Source: Desulfosporosinus youngiae DSM 17734 (GTDB lineage: Bacteria; Bacillota; Desulfitobacteriia; Desulfitobacteriales; Desulfitobacteriaceae). From it: a DNA stretch of 64,000 nt. Position 1 is the stretch's first letter. Each line of letters begins with the position of its first letter. The stretch lies in NCBI RefSeq assembly GCF_000244895.1, contig NZ_CM001441.1:1116001-1180000 (forward strand), written 5' to 3'. The position numbers were made by a program, and so were the translations under genes. Below are positions 39,181 through 47,900 of the stretch, piece after piece. The notes under the pieces are model-generated. The model saw only the letters and a program-made list of their open reading frames with translations. It was not told the DNA's origin and did not search any database.

Positions 39181-39960
39181 TCAGATTTTGGAAAATTCAA
39201 CGGCGGTTATTCTTTCAGCCGTTAGACCATCAGACTTGCTGGAAGCTAAGAAAATAATGGGTTCTACCATAACCTTTGGGCGCAGCAGAGGGGATTTAAG
39301 CTGGCGTTTAAGCTCGACCGGAATCATACCGGTGTCTGTCAATCCCCCGGGAAGCAGCATATTGACCGTGATTCCATATGGGCGGAGGTCCTCTGCCATT
39401 ATGTATGACAAAGACTCAGCTCCGGCACGAGAAGGTCCATAGGGTACAAAGCCTTTGCACCTCATGTCTTCATGATCCGTTGTAATGTTAATAATTTTTC
39501 CATGCCCCTGCTCAATCATAAGTGGGGTAAATCCACGGGCCACCAGAAAATAGCCCGTGAGATTTGTGTCAATCATATTTCGGAATTCGTCAGGGGTAAT
39601 CCGGAAAAATGGTTGTGGTTCTACCAGGAATCGCTTATTTACAGTTTGCATACCAATTCCGGCGTTATTGACCAAAACATCAAGCTTCCCCCATATTCTT
39701 TGTACCCATTTAACGGCCTCTGCAATCGATGTTTCCGAGCGAACATCTATAGGCAATCCGTATGCATCCAAACCAGAGGATTTAAGTCGGGTAACTTGAT
39801 TATCCAATTTCACTCCCGGTCTTGAAGCCAAAGCCACCGTAGCCCCCACACGAAGAAGACCTTCAGCCATCGCAAGCCCAATGCCGCTTGAGGCACCAGT
39901 CACAACTATATGGATTCCCGATAAATCAGTATTGGAATTTGAAGTAGTTGTTTCAGACAT
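39181..39960 (-). CDS. Short-chain dehydrogenase/reductase (SDR)
   Basis: A 259-residue protein. T-G-A-S-S-G-I-G at 21-28 binds NAD(P), N-N-A-G at about 96-99 is the structural motif and S/T-D-H near 150 replaces the usual catalytic serine site. The expected Y-x-x-x-K is Y-G-P-S-R, so the catalytic lysine is arginine. The enzyme may be altered or have a special substrate, which the sequence does not tell. AGGAGGTT precedes the start. It is convergent with pst. Confidence 0.82.
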   Translation of the reverse strand: MSETTTSNSNTDLSGIHIVVTGASSGIGLAMAEGLLRVGATVALASRPGVKLDNQVTRLKSSGLDAYGLPIDVRSETSIAEAVKWVQRIWGKLDVLVNNAGIGMQTVNKRFLVEPQPFFRITPDEFRNMIDTNLTGYFLVARGFTPLMIEQGHGKIINITTDHEDMRCKGFVPYGPSRAGAESLSYIMAEDLRPYGITVNMLLPGGLTDTGMIPVELKRQLKSPLLRPKVMVEPIIFLASSKSDGLTAERITAVEFSKI

Positions 39961-40245
39961 CTTAACCTCCTGAAAATCGTATTAAGTGTGAAAGAACATT
40001 GAGTAATTTCAATGTTAACGTTCTATAATTCCCGCTTGAAGCTTCAAAAATACCCCCATGCTTTTTTATAAGAACTTCTAGAATAGTTTTTTTTTGGAAA
40101 ACTTGTAGGTCACTTAGAATTCTTCTTGAGTTTTTCGAAATCCTGTCTGCTTCTATTGGGGTGACAGAATTTCTGATATATGTGATAATGGGAAAAAGGT
40201 GCTTAAGTAAAATGCTACTATAATAAAGTTAAGGAGAAAGTTAAT

Positions 40246-41253
40246 TTGAAAAGAATCCTGTATTTATTTACCGTTGTAATATTGGTATGCTTACTAAGCC
40301 TATCAGGCTGTTCACCACTTCAATCTGAATCTGACGAGAAGCCCATCTATCAGACTATCTCCAGTGAAAATGCGAAGAAACGTTTAGATAGTGAAAAAGG
40401 AATCATTTTGCTGGATGTAAGGTCTGAGGCGGAATATGCTGAAAAACATATCCCTGGAAGTTTATTAATTCCAGTTGAGGCTATCGAGACACAGGCTGCC
40501 GAGAAGCTTAAGGACAAAGATGCCACCATATTCGTTTATTGTCGAAGCGGAAATCGAAGTGTGATTGCCGCTCAAGCACTTGCAAACATGAACTATACCG
40601 ATGTCTACAATTTAGGGGGGATCAATAGCTGGCCTTATGCAACGGAAGCAACACCCCTTTCAACTCATTCGGCGGAAGTAACACTAACGAGTGAACCACA
40701 AAAAGCTGAACCTGAAGAAGAAGTAAAGTCTGTAGAACAAACAAATAGGGATGAGATGCAGCCATCTCCTAAAAAAGCGACTGAGTCCCCAAGTCCTGTA
40801 TCCGCTCCAGAACCAACTCCTAAACAAACTCCGGCCCCCGCTCCCTTGCCAACGCCCGAACCGAACCCCCAGATAAATGCCGAAAAGCAAAAAATGTTGG
40901 ATTTGATCAACGCTGAACGGGCTAAAATAGGAGCGGCACCATTAAGTGCAGATATAAAGGTCATGGAAGTTGCTCAAGTTAAATCAGGTGATATGGTCAA
41001 AAATAATTACTTTTCTCACGATTCTCCAAGTTATGGATCTCCTTTTGATATGCTGAAGAAATTCGGTGTCACGTTTCAGGGAGCCGCTGAAAACATTGCA
41101 TTAAACTCTTCTATTGAAGCCGCGCATGCTGCATTAATGAAGTCAGAAGGGCATCGAATAAATATACTAAACCCGAGCTACATCTATATAGGAATTGGGA
41201 TTTCAGACAGTCCAAAAGGAAAAGTTGTTGCGCAAATGTTTGTAAAAAAATAG
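40246..41253 (+). CDS. Rhodanese + CAP (SCP-like) lipoprotein
   Basis: A 335-residue protein starting at TTG 40246 with AAGGAG upstream. Signal peptide and lipobox (L-S-L-S-G-C-S) come first. Residues 35-130 are a rhodanese domain with active-site cysteine in Y-C-R-S-G-N-R-S. A proline-rich linker spans about 145-210. Residues 217-335 are a CAP/SCP-like domain (L-I-N-A-E-R-A-K-I-G, F-S-H-D-S-P, A-E-N-I-A, H-R-I-N-I-L). The combination is rare to my knowledge; the protein is on the outside of the membrane. Confidence 0.88.
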   Translation: MKRILYLFTVVILVCLLSLSGCSPLQSESDEKPIYQTISSENAKKRLDSEKGIILLDVRSEAEYAEKHIPGSLLIPVEAIETQAAEKLKDKDATIFVYCRSGNRSVIAAQALANMNYTDVYNLGGINSWPYATEATPLSTHSAEVTLTSEPQKAEPEEEVKSVEQTNRDEMQPSPKKATESPSPVSAPEPTPKQTPAPAPLPTPEPNPQINAEKQKMLDLINAERAKIGAAPLSADIKVMEVAQVKSGDMVKNNYFSHDSPSYGSPFDMLKKFGVTFQGAAENIALNSSIEAAHAALMKSEGHRINILNPSYIYIGIGISDSPKGKVVAQMFVKK

Positions 41254-41370
41254 GCATGACTCCGCACCAACATTCATTAGTTATTCGTATATGGTATACT
41301 CATATATATTATGGGATTGCTTGCGGATCACCAAGGGGATCGAGGCTTGAAGGAGGAAACAAGCTAGAAA

Positions 41371-41565
41371 ATGATTAAAGTATATAGTAATTATGTTGCA
41401 TGCGACACTCGCGAGGAAGCCCTGGAGGCTCAGGTGATTATAGTTAATGCAATGGCTCATATCCCTATGATTTGTGAAGAGCGTGATATGTTTTTAATCG
41501 AGCACGAACTTGGTGAGTCTGAAATGCAGGAATTGCTAAAACAAAGGGGTTTAGAAAGCAAGTAA
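41371..41565 (+). CDS. Small unknown protein, 64 residues
   Basis: A soluble protein starting MIKVYSNYVACDTREEALEA; a GAAGGAGG site lies upstream. It has the look of a short alpha/beta protein with two cysteines and an acidic C-terminus (E-H-E-L-G-E-S-E-M-Q-E-L-L). It has its own terminator. No family recognised. Confidence 0.55.
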   Translation: MIKVYSNYVACDTREEALEAQVIIVNAMAHIPMICEERDMFLIEHELGESEMQELLKQRGLESK

Positions 41566-41587
41566 GGATCGTCTATAGAAAAAAACA

Positions 41588-41611
41588 AGGCCGCCTAAAA
41601 TTAGGCGGCCT
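41588..41611 (+). terminator. Strong GC-rich terminator
   Basis: AGGCCGCCTAA and TTAGGCGGCCT pair perfectly over 11 bases with a 2-base gap, 22 bases after the stop of the 41371 gene. Confidence 0.7.
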
Positions 41612-41714
41612 CTAAGTCATTCTGTGATCTTTTTATTGGACCTCGCATAGGCTCAGTTGCTATTAATCATCTTAAGTGATCACTTTCTAAACACACAAAA
41701 GAAGCGAACTAAAA

Positions 41715-42179
41715 CTAATAGGAAAAGATCTCATCCGGGATACGATCCTTAATAGTGGCTGTCGTATAGTAGCGGGGGGGATTTAAGATGGCTAAACAAT
41801 ACCTAATAATTTCGCTGCGACGGACAATACCAATAAATATTCCTTTGTCATCTACGACAGAAACGAAGTTCTGTTCGGCAGCATAGGAGAAGAGATCCTC
41901 CATTTGGGCATCTACCTGAACCGGATTATGGGAGGTATGCCTTTCTATTTCAGAGAGGGGTATTTTTTTGGTATTCATAAATGTTAAACCAGGTGTGTTT
42001 TTCATTTTCCAAAGGAGATCACCTTCAGTCAAAACTCCCACATATTTACCTTCATTATCGATAATAGGGACAGAAGTATAGCGATGGAATTTCATCCGTT
42101 CCATTGCCTGCCTCATGGTTGAATTGATGTTTAAGTAAATGACATCTTTTTTGGGTAAGAGGAAAAATGCGATGTTCAT
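41715..42179 (-). CDS. CBS-domain pair protein (CbpB/YkuL-like)
   Basis: A 154-residue protein starting at ATG 42179 with GGAGG upstream. Two CBS motifs are seen: M-R-Q-A-M-E-R-M-K-F-H-R-Y-T-S-V-P-I-I-D then G-V-L-T-E-G-D-L-L-W, and a second pair in the C-terminal half ending G-I-V-R-R-S-E-I-I-R-Y. Stand-alone CBS pairs of this size bind adenosine-type ligands (AMP, ATP or c-di-AMP) and control partners. The ligand is not visible from sequence. Confidence 0.8.
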   Translation of the reverse strand: MNIAFFLLPKKDVIYLNINSTMRQAMERMKFHRYTSVPIIDNEGKYVGVLTEGDLLWKMKNTPGLTFMNTKKIPLSEIERHTSHNPVQVDAQMEDLFSYAAEQNFVSVVDDKGIFIGIVRRSEIIRYCLAILNPPRYYTTATIKDRIPDEIFSY

Positions 42180-42671
42180 TTGTTTAAACCTCCAATCGGC
42201 GAATTTCTTCAATTTTGTTAAAGGTACATAAAAGTGTGGAAAAGTATGGATATTTCCTTAATCAGCTAGAGAGCTTGATGAACACTCTAGCAGAGAATCC
42301 GCTAGTGTATAAATGCTTGTAATGATGTTCACAAGCTAATGATAGCATTTTTATGAGCATAAATCCATAGCTAAATAGCATGATCACAATTAAATTATTA
42401 TATGAATAAAGCGGGTGAAGTAAATAAAATTGTACGTAATATTGAAGAACATGCCTTGATTCAAGTGTTATTATAAATATTATTATGAGCATGATCGTCC
42501 GAAGACAAGCAGGTAGTTTGCTGATAATATCTATATGGTAAAAGACTGGGACCATTTCTTAATCGAATGCTCATCATAATTATGATCTAAGCAAGAATCC
42601 TGTCGTATTGAGGTATAAGCGTTTGAAGAGTTCTTAAATTTCATAGAGAATAAATTAGAAGGTTATGCCTG

Positions 42672-42707
42672 CCGCCGCTTTATAGATTTAAGCGGCGGTT
42701 TATTTTT
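42672..42707 (+). terminator. Orphan terminator
   Basis: CCGCCGCTT and AAGCGGCGG pair over 9 bases around 9 bases and are followed by TTTATTTTT. No gene in front of it on the plus strand. Confidence 0.65.
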
Positions 42708-42796
42708 AGACCGGACCTTCATTTATGTTTTAAATGGATGCATATAATCCAATTATTATTGCCATACGTCACAAAACGCCTGCAGCCGAATATAAA

Positions 42797-42808
42797 TGAC
42801 ATATGTCA
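42797..42808. promoter_or_regulatory. Perfect 12-base palindrome
   Basis: TGACATATGTCA lies about 110 bases before the CBS gene at 42917. It looks like a dimer operator. The regulator is unknown. Confidence 0.3.
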
Positions 42809-42916
42809 ATAGGTTGTTTGGGGGTTGTTAATAATGTCATAAATATGCATTTATAACCCCTATTCTGTAAGCTTCTATAGTATGAATCCAAAGAATCAGA
42901 AAAGGAGGGACTTATT

Positions 42917-43417
42917 ATGCCAGATAAAAAAAGGGTTAAAGAGTTAATGGTTCCAGTTTCACCTTCATCTGAGTACCCAGTAGTCTATAATACTGACACC
43001 TTAAGAGATGCCATAAAGGTTCTAAAGAATCGTACGGGTGAGTGTAAAGAACATCGGTCCATTATCGTCCTAAAACAAGAAGGAACGGAAGTAAAACTTG
43101 CAGGTATATTAACTGTTCGGGATATACTTAATGCAATAAAAGGAAAAACTATAAATAGTGATAACAACGAGAATTTTCCAGTATCGTGGTCTGGGTTTTA
43201 TCATAAAAGTTCTTTAGGTTATAGCGTTAGTACTAAGGTTGCAGATGCAATACGCCCGCTAGTAACAGAGTTTGTTCACTCAGAGCAAAACGTCTCTGAT
43301 GCGATCCGTATAATGATGACGAAAAAGATTAATATACTACCCGTATTTGAAGGGGGTAAGCCGATAGGAATTATCCGGGCTATTGACATCCTATATTATA
43401 TTGAGGAGTGTCTGTAA
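42917..43417 (+). CDS. CBS-domain pair protein
   Basis: A 166-residue protein with AAAGGAGGG upstream. CBS1 spans about 1-75 (V-K-E-L-M-V-P-V ... I-L-T-V-R-D-I-L-N-A-I); CBS2 spans about 105-166 (V-A-D-A-I-R-P-L ... I-N-I-L-P-V-F-E-G-G-K-P-I-G-I-I-R-A-I-D-I-L). A loop of about 35 residues divides them. It is not a close copy of the CBS protein at 41715. Likely a ligand-sensing regulator. Confidence 0.78.
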   Translation: MPDKKRVKELMVPVSPSSEYPVVYNTDTLRDAIKVLKNRTGECKEHRSIIVLKQEGTEVKLAGILTVRDILNAIKGKTINSDNNENFPVSWSGFYHKSSLGYSVSTKVADAIRPLVTEFVHSEQNVSDAIRIMMTKKINILPVFEGGKPIGIIRAIDILYYIEECL

Positions 43418-43585
43418 ATTTAAGGAACCTAAAAGGGATGAATGCGCTCACCGTTTGCCGTTACTTATTAAATTATAGGTAACGGTTTTTGACAATGGAA
43501 TTAATCTATTCCAAAATATTCGTGGACTCATTCCCAAGTGGCAAGCATAGGTTAGTTACAAGATATTAACCGGAGGTGGATTATC

Positions 43586-45517
43586 TTGGAGACCTATTTT
43601 CATGATGAACCTCGAATTAGAGAATGGATTAATCAGATCATTGAAAACATTTTTACGGTCTGCATTTTAACAGGGGTAGATTCGGATCAAGAATTTCAAA
43701 AGGGTTGTCAAATTGTCATGAGGCTCATATCTTCATTAGAGAATATTTCAACTCTTTCACCGGAATTTTTAGAAAATGAAGTTAAGAGACTCCTGGAACA
43801 ACAACTACCTGATGCTCGTGTCATCAAAAACTTTCCGACATTCGGAGATGTCATGGATAGAATGATACGAGAAGGAATAATGAAAGCAAACGATTCCCAA
43901 AAGAATGAAGTTAACTTAGACGGTGTTGCTGATTCTATACTTCCTGATGGTGCGGAACTTCAAGTAGCTTGCATAGATTTGGAGCCTACGGACGCCCGGG
44001 CGCTGGCGGAGGCCCAAGTGCAGATAGAAAGCCAGAGAGAGGAAGAGAGGAAGCTGACCGAGGCATTAACCCAAATGGAAGAACAAGCGAAAGCGGACGC
44101 CCGGGCACTGGCGGAGGCCCAAGCGCAGATAGAAAGGCAGAGAGAAGAAGAGAGGAAACTAACTGAGGCATTAGCCCAAATGGAAGAACAAGCGAAAGCG
44201 GACGCCCGGGTACTAGAGGAGGCTCAAGCGCAGATAAAAAGGGAGAGAGAGGAAGAGAAGAAACTAACCGAGGCATTAGCTCAAGTGGAAGAACAAGCGA
44301 AAGCGGACGCCCGGGCGCTGGCGGAGGCCCAAGCGCAGATAGAAAGGCAGAGAGAGGAAGAGAGGAGACTGACCGAGGCATTAACCCAAATGGAAGAACA
44401 AGCGAAAGCGGACGCCCGAGCGCTGGCGGAGGCCCAAGTGCAGATAGAAAGCCAGAGAGAGGAAGAGAGGAAGCTGACCGAGGCATTAACCCAAATGGAA
44501 GAACAAGCGAAAGCGGACGCTCGGGCGCTGGCGGAGGCCCAAGCGCAGATAGAAAGGCAGAGAGAAGAAGAGCGGAAGCTGACCGAGGTATTAAGCCAAA
44601 TGGAAGAACAAGTGAAAGAGGATGCCCGGGCATTGGCGGAGGCTCAAGTGCAGATAGAAAGGCAGAGAGAAGAAGAGCGGAAGCTGACCGAAGCATTAGC
44701 TCAAGTGGAAGAACAAGCGAAAGCGGACGTTCGGGCGCTGGCGGAGGCCCAAGCGCAGATAGAAAAGCAGAGAGAAGAAGAGTGGAAGCTAACGGAGGCA
44801 TTAGCTCAAATGGAAGAACAAGCGAAAGCGGACGCCCGGGCGCTTGGGGAGGCCCAAGCGCAGATAGAAAGGCAGAGAGAGGAAGAGAGGAAACTAACGG
44901 AGGCATTAGCCCAAATGGAAGAGCAAGCAAAAACAGACGCCCGGGCACTCGCGGAGGCTCTAGCTCAAGCTGAAATTCAAGCGAAAGCAGACGCGGCGGC
45001 CATTGCGGATGCACTTGCCCAAGTTGATACGAAGTTAGAGTCCCTTATTAAGATAGAAAGCCATGAACTAGTTAATCTAAAGTTCAGCACGAGCGAAATT
45101 GCCAATGCACACGCAGCGATAGCAAAAGATATGTCTAAGGATGGAGGCGTGCCTGAATCTGTTGTACGCAATAAAGTCCCAGCCTTATTAACATCTATAA
45201 ACTCCAAAATTGCTCAAGTATTCAGCACATCTATTGTTCCTCAACAGGCGGATTTTCTTAAAAAGGTAATAAATACTATGTTCCCTAATAGCACTGTTTA
45301 TTGGAACAAACAGGTGATGGGCCAGACATTCCTTGCCCAAGTGGAAGATATTTTGATTTACCTCCATAATCCAGAGCATCCCTGTAATCTAAGAAAATTT
45401 AATAAGGATGGATGGAAGGTCTTGGTTTTCAGTAAGGAAGATCTATCGTTTCCGCGCAGATTGGAAAGAGAAATCAGGCAAATTCAACGTTCAAAAAATA
45501 GTTCCACTACGGTATGA
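43586..45517 (+). CDS. Coiled-coil protein with nine 35-residue repeats
   Basis: A 643-residue protein starting at TTG 43586 with CGGAGGTGG upstream. Residues 1-134 form a globular N-terminal part (opening METYFHDEPRIREWINQ). Residues 135-449 are nine near-identical 35-residue repeats (five heptads each), giving one long, highly charged coiled coil, with a tenth degenerate copy after it. Residues about 500-643 are a C-terminal domain (V-P-A-L-L-T-S-I-N-S-K, W-N-K-Q-V-M-G-Q-T-F-L). No membrane segment. The ends do not match a family I know. Length probably varies between strains. Confidence 0.75.
   Translation: METYFHDEPRIREWINQIIENIFTVCILTGVDSDQEFQKGCQIVMRLISSLENISTLSPEFLENEVKRLLEQQLPDARVIKNFPTFGDVMDRMIREGIMKANDSQKNEVNLDGVADSILPDGAELQVACIDLEPTDARALAEAQVQIESQREEERKLTEALTQMEEQAKADARALAEAQAQIERQREEERKLTEALAQMEEQAKADARVLEEAQAQIKREREEEKKLTEALAQVEEQAKADARALAEAQAQIERQREEERRLTEALTQMEEQAKADARALAEAQVQIESQREEERKLTEALTQMEEQAKADARALAEAQAQIERQREEERKLTEVLSQMEEQVKEDARALAEAQVQIERQREEERKLTEALAQVEEQAKADVRALAEAQAQIEKQREEEWKLTEALAQMEEQAKADARALGEAQAQIERQREEERKLTEALAQMEEQAKTDARALAEALAQAEIQAKADAAAIADALAQVDTKLESLIKIESHELVNLKFSTSEIANAHAAIAKDMSKDGGVPESVVRNKVPALLTSINSKIAQVFSTSIVPQQADFLKKVINTMFPNSTVYWNKQVMGQTFLAQVEDILIYLHNPEHPCNLRKFNKDGWKVLVFSKEDLSFPRRLEREIRQIQRSKNSSTTV
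43988..44932 (+). repeat. Nine tandem 105-bp repeats
   Basis: Each unit encodes 35 residues starting (T/A/E)DARALAEAQ and ending MEEQAK. Units 1 and 5 encode almost the same residues (I-E-S-Q-R variants) while units 2 and 6 share I-E-R-Q-R, so copies arose by block duplication. The repeat is open in the antisense frame too, producing a false ORF at 43986-45014. Confidence 0.9.
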
Positions 45518-45754
45518 ACATAGTAGTTGCAAATACAATTCAATAACTAAAAGGACTTGTCTTGCAGATTTAGATTCAATCACGGGAGAATATTTGAATT
45601 TTGGAAGCAAACAATCAGAAAAGGAGACTCCTGCTCTTTGAAATTTTGCTCATGTCAGCTTTCCTACACTACACACCTATTAAGCAATAATTATTGTTAA
45701 TGCGAAATTAAACTAATAAATTATGAAATTAGTTAGAAAAATCAGTATAATATA

Positions 45755-45783
45755 TTGACAATTATTTACTTCTAGAATAATAT
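45755..45783 (+). promoter_or_regulatory. Promoter of the T-box/trpB unit
   Basis: TTGACA and TAATAT are 17 bases apart, close to the ideal sigma-A promoter, about 30 bases before stem I of the T-box leader. The rest of 45518-45754 is AT-rich without a gene. Confidence 0.75.
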
Positions 45784-45810
45784 TACTAATAACAATTTCA
45801 TACCTAAACC

Positions 45811-46070
45811 ATTGATTGAGAATAGTAGCATAGTTGCACGTTGTCTTCAGAGAACCGCTGGGGGTGGAATAGCGGTGGCGATGTTTATGTGAATGGCCTC
45901 AAGAGGGTGATGCAGAAATTTAGTTCAAGAGTATGCTAACCGGGATCTTCGCCCGTTATCAAGGAAGCGTGTATGTTAGTACACGGGATGAGAGGCGTTT
46001 TGTACGCAATTTAGGTGGTACCGCAGAGATTAAAGTCTTTGTCCTTATTGGACGGAGGCTTTTTTATTTT
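45811..46070 (+). ncRNA. T-box leader, probable Trp specifier
   Basis: Stem I shows AGTAG near 45824, AGAGAACCGC ... GCGGT with the GGGGTGGAAT loop, and GAA-TGG-CCTC at 45891-45900, the place of the specifier in tyrS-type leaders, so UGG (Trp) is the reading. The T-box AATTTAGGTGGTACCGCAG is at 46008-46026, followed by a terminator (AAAGTCTTTGTCC with GGACGGAGGCTTT) and T-run. The base after UGG is U, which pairs with discriminator A, or with G only by wobble. Uncharged tRNA would free the antiterminator and turn on trpB. Confidence 0.85.
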
Positions 46071-46095
46071 TTCTAAACAACAGAAAGGGTTGATT

Positions 46096-47475
46096 ATGAT
46101 GGCAAGGATACCGTACAAAATCTATTTAAGTGAAGATGAGATGCCTAAAAGATGGTACAATCTGAAAGCAGTAATGAAAGAACTGCCGACCCCCTTCATC
46201 CATCCGGCGACCTTAAAGCCGTGTACAGCCGAAGATCTTCATCCTGTGTTTTGCAAAGAACTGGTCGATCAAGAATTTAACACCACAGATCAATATATCG
46301 ATATCCCGGAAGAGATCACCGAGTATTATAAAACCTATCGTCCTTCTCCCTTGGTCAGAGCCTATAGTCTAGAGAAGATGCTTGATACACCGGCTGAGAT
46401 TTACTATAAGTTCGAAGGAACAAACACCTCAGGCTCCCATAAGCTAAACTCAGCAGCGGCACAGGTCTATTATGCCAAAAAGCAAGGGCTGACCAGTTTG
46501 ACAACGGAAACAGGTGCCGGACAATGGGGTACCGCTTTGTCAATGGCTTGTGCTTACTTTAATATTCCGCTCAAAGTCTATATGGTGAAGATTTCATCTC
46601 AGCAAAAGCCGTATCGGAAAGCGGTCATCGAAACCTATGGCGGCAAAGTAATTCCCTCCCCATCGGATACGACGGAAATCGGCCGTAAGATCCTGGCGGA
46701 AAATCCGGGAACAGGCGGTTCCTTAGGTTGTGCAATATCTGAGGCGATGGAAGTCGCTTTGAAAACAGAAAACTGCCGTTATGTCCTGGGCAGTGTGCTT
46801 GACCATGTTTTGCTGCATCAATCAATCATTGGAGAAGAGACGCGGATTGCCTGTGAGAAATACGATATTAACCCAGATATTCTCATTGGCTGTGTCGGTG
46901 GAGGGTCTAATTTCGGCGGATTGATCGCCCCCTTTGTGGGAGACAAAATTGCCGGTAAAAACAATATGCGGATCATCGCCGTCGAGCCTGCATCCTGCCC
47001 GACACTAACCCGTGGAAAATATGCCTTTGACTTTGGCGATACGGGCAAGATGACTCCTCTTATACGGATGTATACCTTGGGTTCCGGTTTTATTCCCTCC
47101 CCCAACCATTCCGGCGGACTCCGTTATCACGGCATGAGTCCGATTGTATCTAAACTCTATCACGACGGTTATTTCGAAGCACGTGCGGAGGAGCAATCCA
47201 AAATCTTTGATGCAGCAACCATGTTCTCCCGCTCCGAAGGAATCCTCCCGGCACCGGAATCTTCGCACGCTTTGAAGGTGGCCATCGATGAAGCCCTTCG
47301 CTGTAAAGAAAGCGGGGAAAAGAAAACCATTCTCTTTGGACTGACCGGTACGGGTTACTTTGATCTGGCGGCTTATATGAGCTACAATGACGGTACCATG
47401 ACGGATTATATTCCATCCGATACGGACCTGGAAAAAGGGTTTGCCAGCTTGCCGGAGGTCCAAGTTAGGTTTTAA
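46096..47475 (+). CDS. trpB: Tryptophan synthase beta-like protein (TrpB2 type)
   Basis: A 459-residue protein (ATG 46096 or 46099). The PLP lysine is in G-S-H-K-L-N-S-A near residue 115; E-T-G-A-G-Q-W-G and the G-C-V-G-G-G-S-N-F-G-G phosphate loop near 275 are clear. The long N-terminus (L-P-T-P-F-I-H-P ... E-D-L-H-P-V-F) marks the TrpB2 class, which is often found without TrpA. It makes tryptophan from indole and serine. No trpA lies next to it. Confidence 0.92.
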   Translation: MMARIPYKIYLSEDEMPKRWYNLKAVMKELPTPFIHPATLKPCTAEDLHPVFCKELVDQEFNTTDQYIDIPEEITEYYKTYRPSPLVRAYSLEKMLDTPAEIYYKFEGTNTSGSHKLNSAAAQVYYAKKQGLTSLTTETGAGQWGTALSMACAYFNIPLKVYMVKISSQQKPYRKAVIETYGGKVIPSPSDTTEIGRKILAENPGTGGSLGCAISEAMEVALKTENCRYVLGSVLDHVLLHQSIIGEETRIACEKYDINPDILIGCVGGGSNFGGLIAPFVGDKIAGKNNMRIIAVEPASCPTLTRGKYAFDFGDTGKMTPLIRMYTLGSGFIPSPNHSGGLRYHGMSPIVSKLYHDGYFEARAEEQSKIFDAATMFSRSEGILPAPESSHALKVAIDEALRCKESGEKKTILFGLTGTGYFDLAAYMSYNDGTMTDYIPSDTDLEKGFASLPEVQVRF

Positions 47476-47534
47476 GCTCATCGAAGTTCTGTGCCAAGGG
47501 CGTTTCTTTCCGTCCTTAAATTCAAACGATGAGA

Positions 47535-47595
47535 AATACAGGGGCAATAGGAAGTCGCCTAAAAAGGTGAAGTCCATATCTGCCCCTGTGTTTCT
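47535..47595 (+). terminator. Nested hairpin after trpB
   Basis: ACAGGGGCA (47538) pairs with TGCCCCTGT (47581); inside it TCGCCT pairs with AGGTGA. A short T-rich tail follows. It lies 60 bases past the trpB stop. Confidence 0.5.
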
Positions 47596-47900
47596 TGTTA
47601 GTAATTTAATTTTAAGTTTAAGTTTACAAGGAAAATGACAATTTATGGAGAATGATTTATAGATAGATATTGGGCATATGCCCGACGAACTACAATGCAA
47701 ACTCGCTTTAACGTTTAGGTCAATCGGGTTTCTTTAGGTTGTCTTAATCATTAATTAAATGATTTTAATCAAGATTTAACATAAAATTCATCAAATATTC
47801 ACCAAATAGGAAAGAATTAGTAGTACACTTAAGGTTGAGAAATAAATATTAATCTCGGTCAGGGAGAGGAGAGAAGTACGGCTTCCAGCTGTACGAATAA
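47596..47900. other. Intergenic leader of the Ter module
   Basis: AT-rich region between trpB and the C-C lyase gene. It shows GGGAGAGGAGAG at 47862-47875 and a small hairpin GTAC/GTAC between that and GTG 47901, which could bring the purine-rich site close to the start. No gene seen. Confidence 0.4.

Larger units (their letters stand above)
42180..42916. other. Long intergenic region without a credible gene
   Basis: About 740 bases. It holds the leader of the minus-strand CBS gene, AT-rich DNA, the terminator at 42672, the palindrome at 42797 and the promoter region of the next CBS gene. A hydrophobic minus-strand frame at 42262-42555 has no ribosome binding site and looks accidental. A terminator with no gene in front of it hints at a small RNA ending at about 42703; there is no other support. 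Confidence 0.4.

Noticed and set aside
42262..42555. Hydrophobic minus-strand ORF of 97 codons
   Set aside because: No ribosome binding site, AT-driven composition; hydrophobic frames arise easily in such DNA.
43988..44932. Regular repeats as a CRISPR array
   Set aside because: Repeats are directly adjacent 105-bp coding units with no unique spacers; no cas genes in the window.
43986..45014. Long minus-strand ORF of 342 codons, P/L-rich, over the tandem repeats
   Set aside because: It is the antisense reading of the 105-bp repeat; length 105 is a multiple of three, so the frame stays open without selection. No ribosome binding site.
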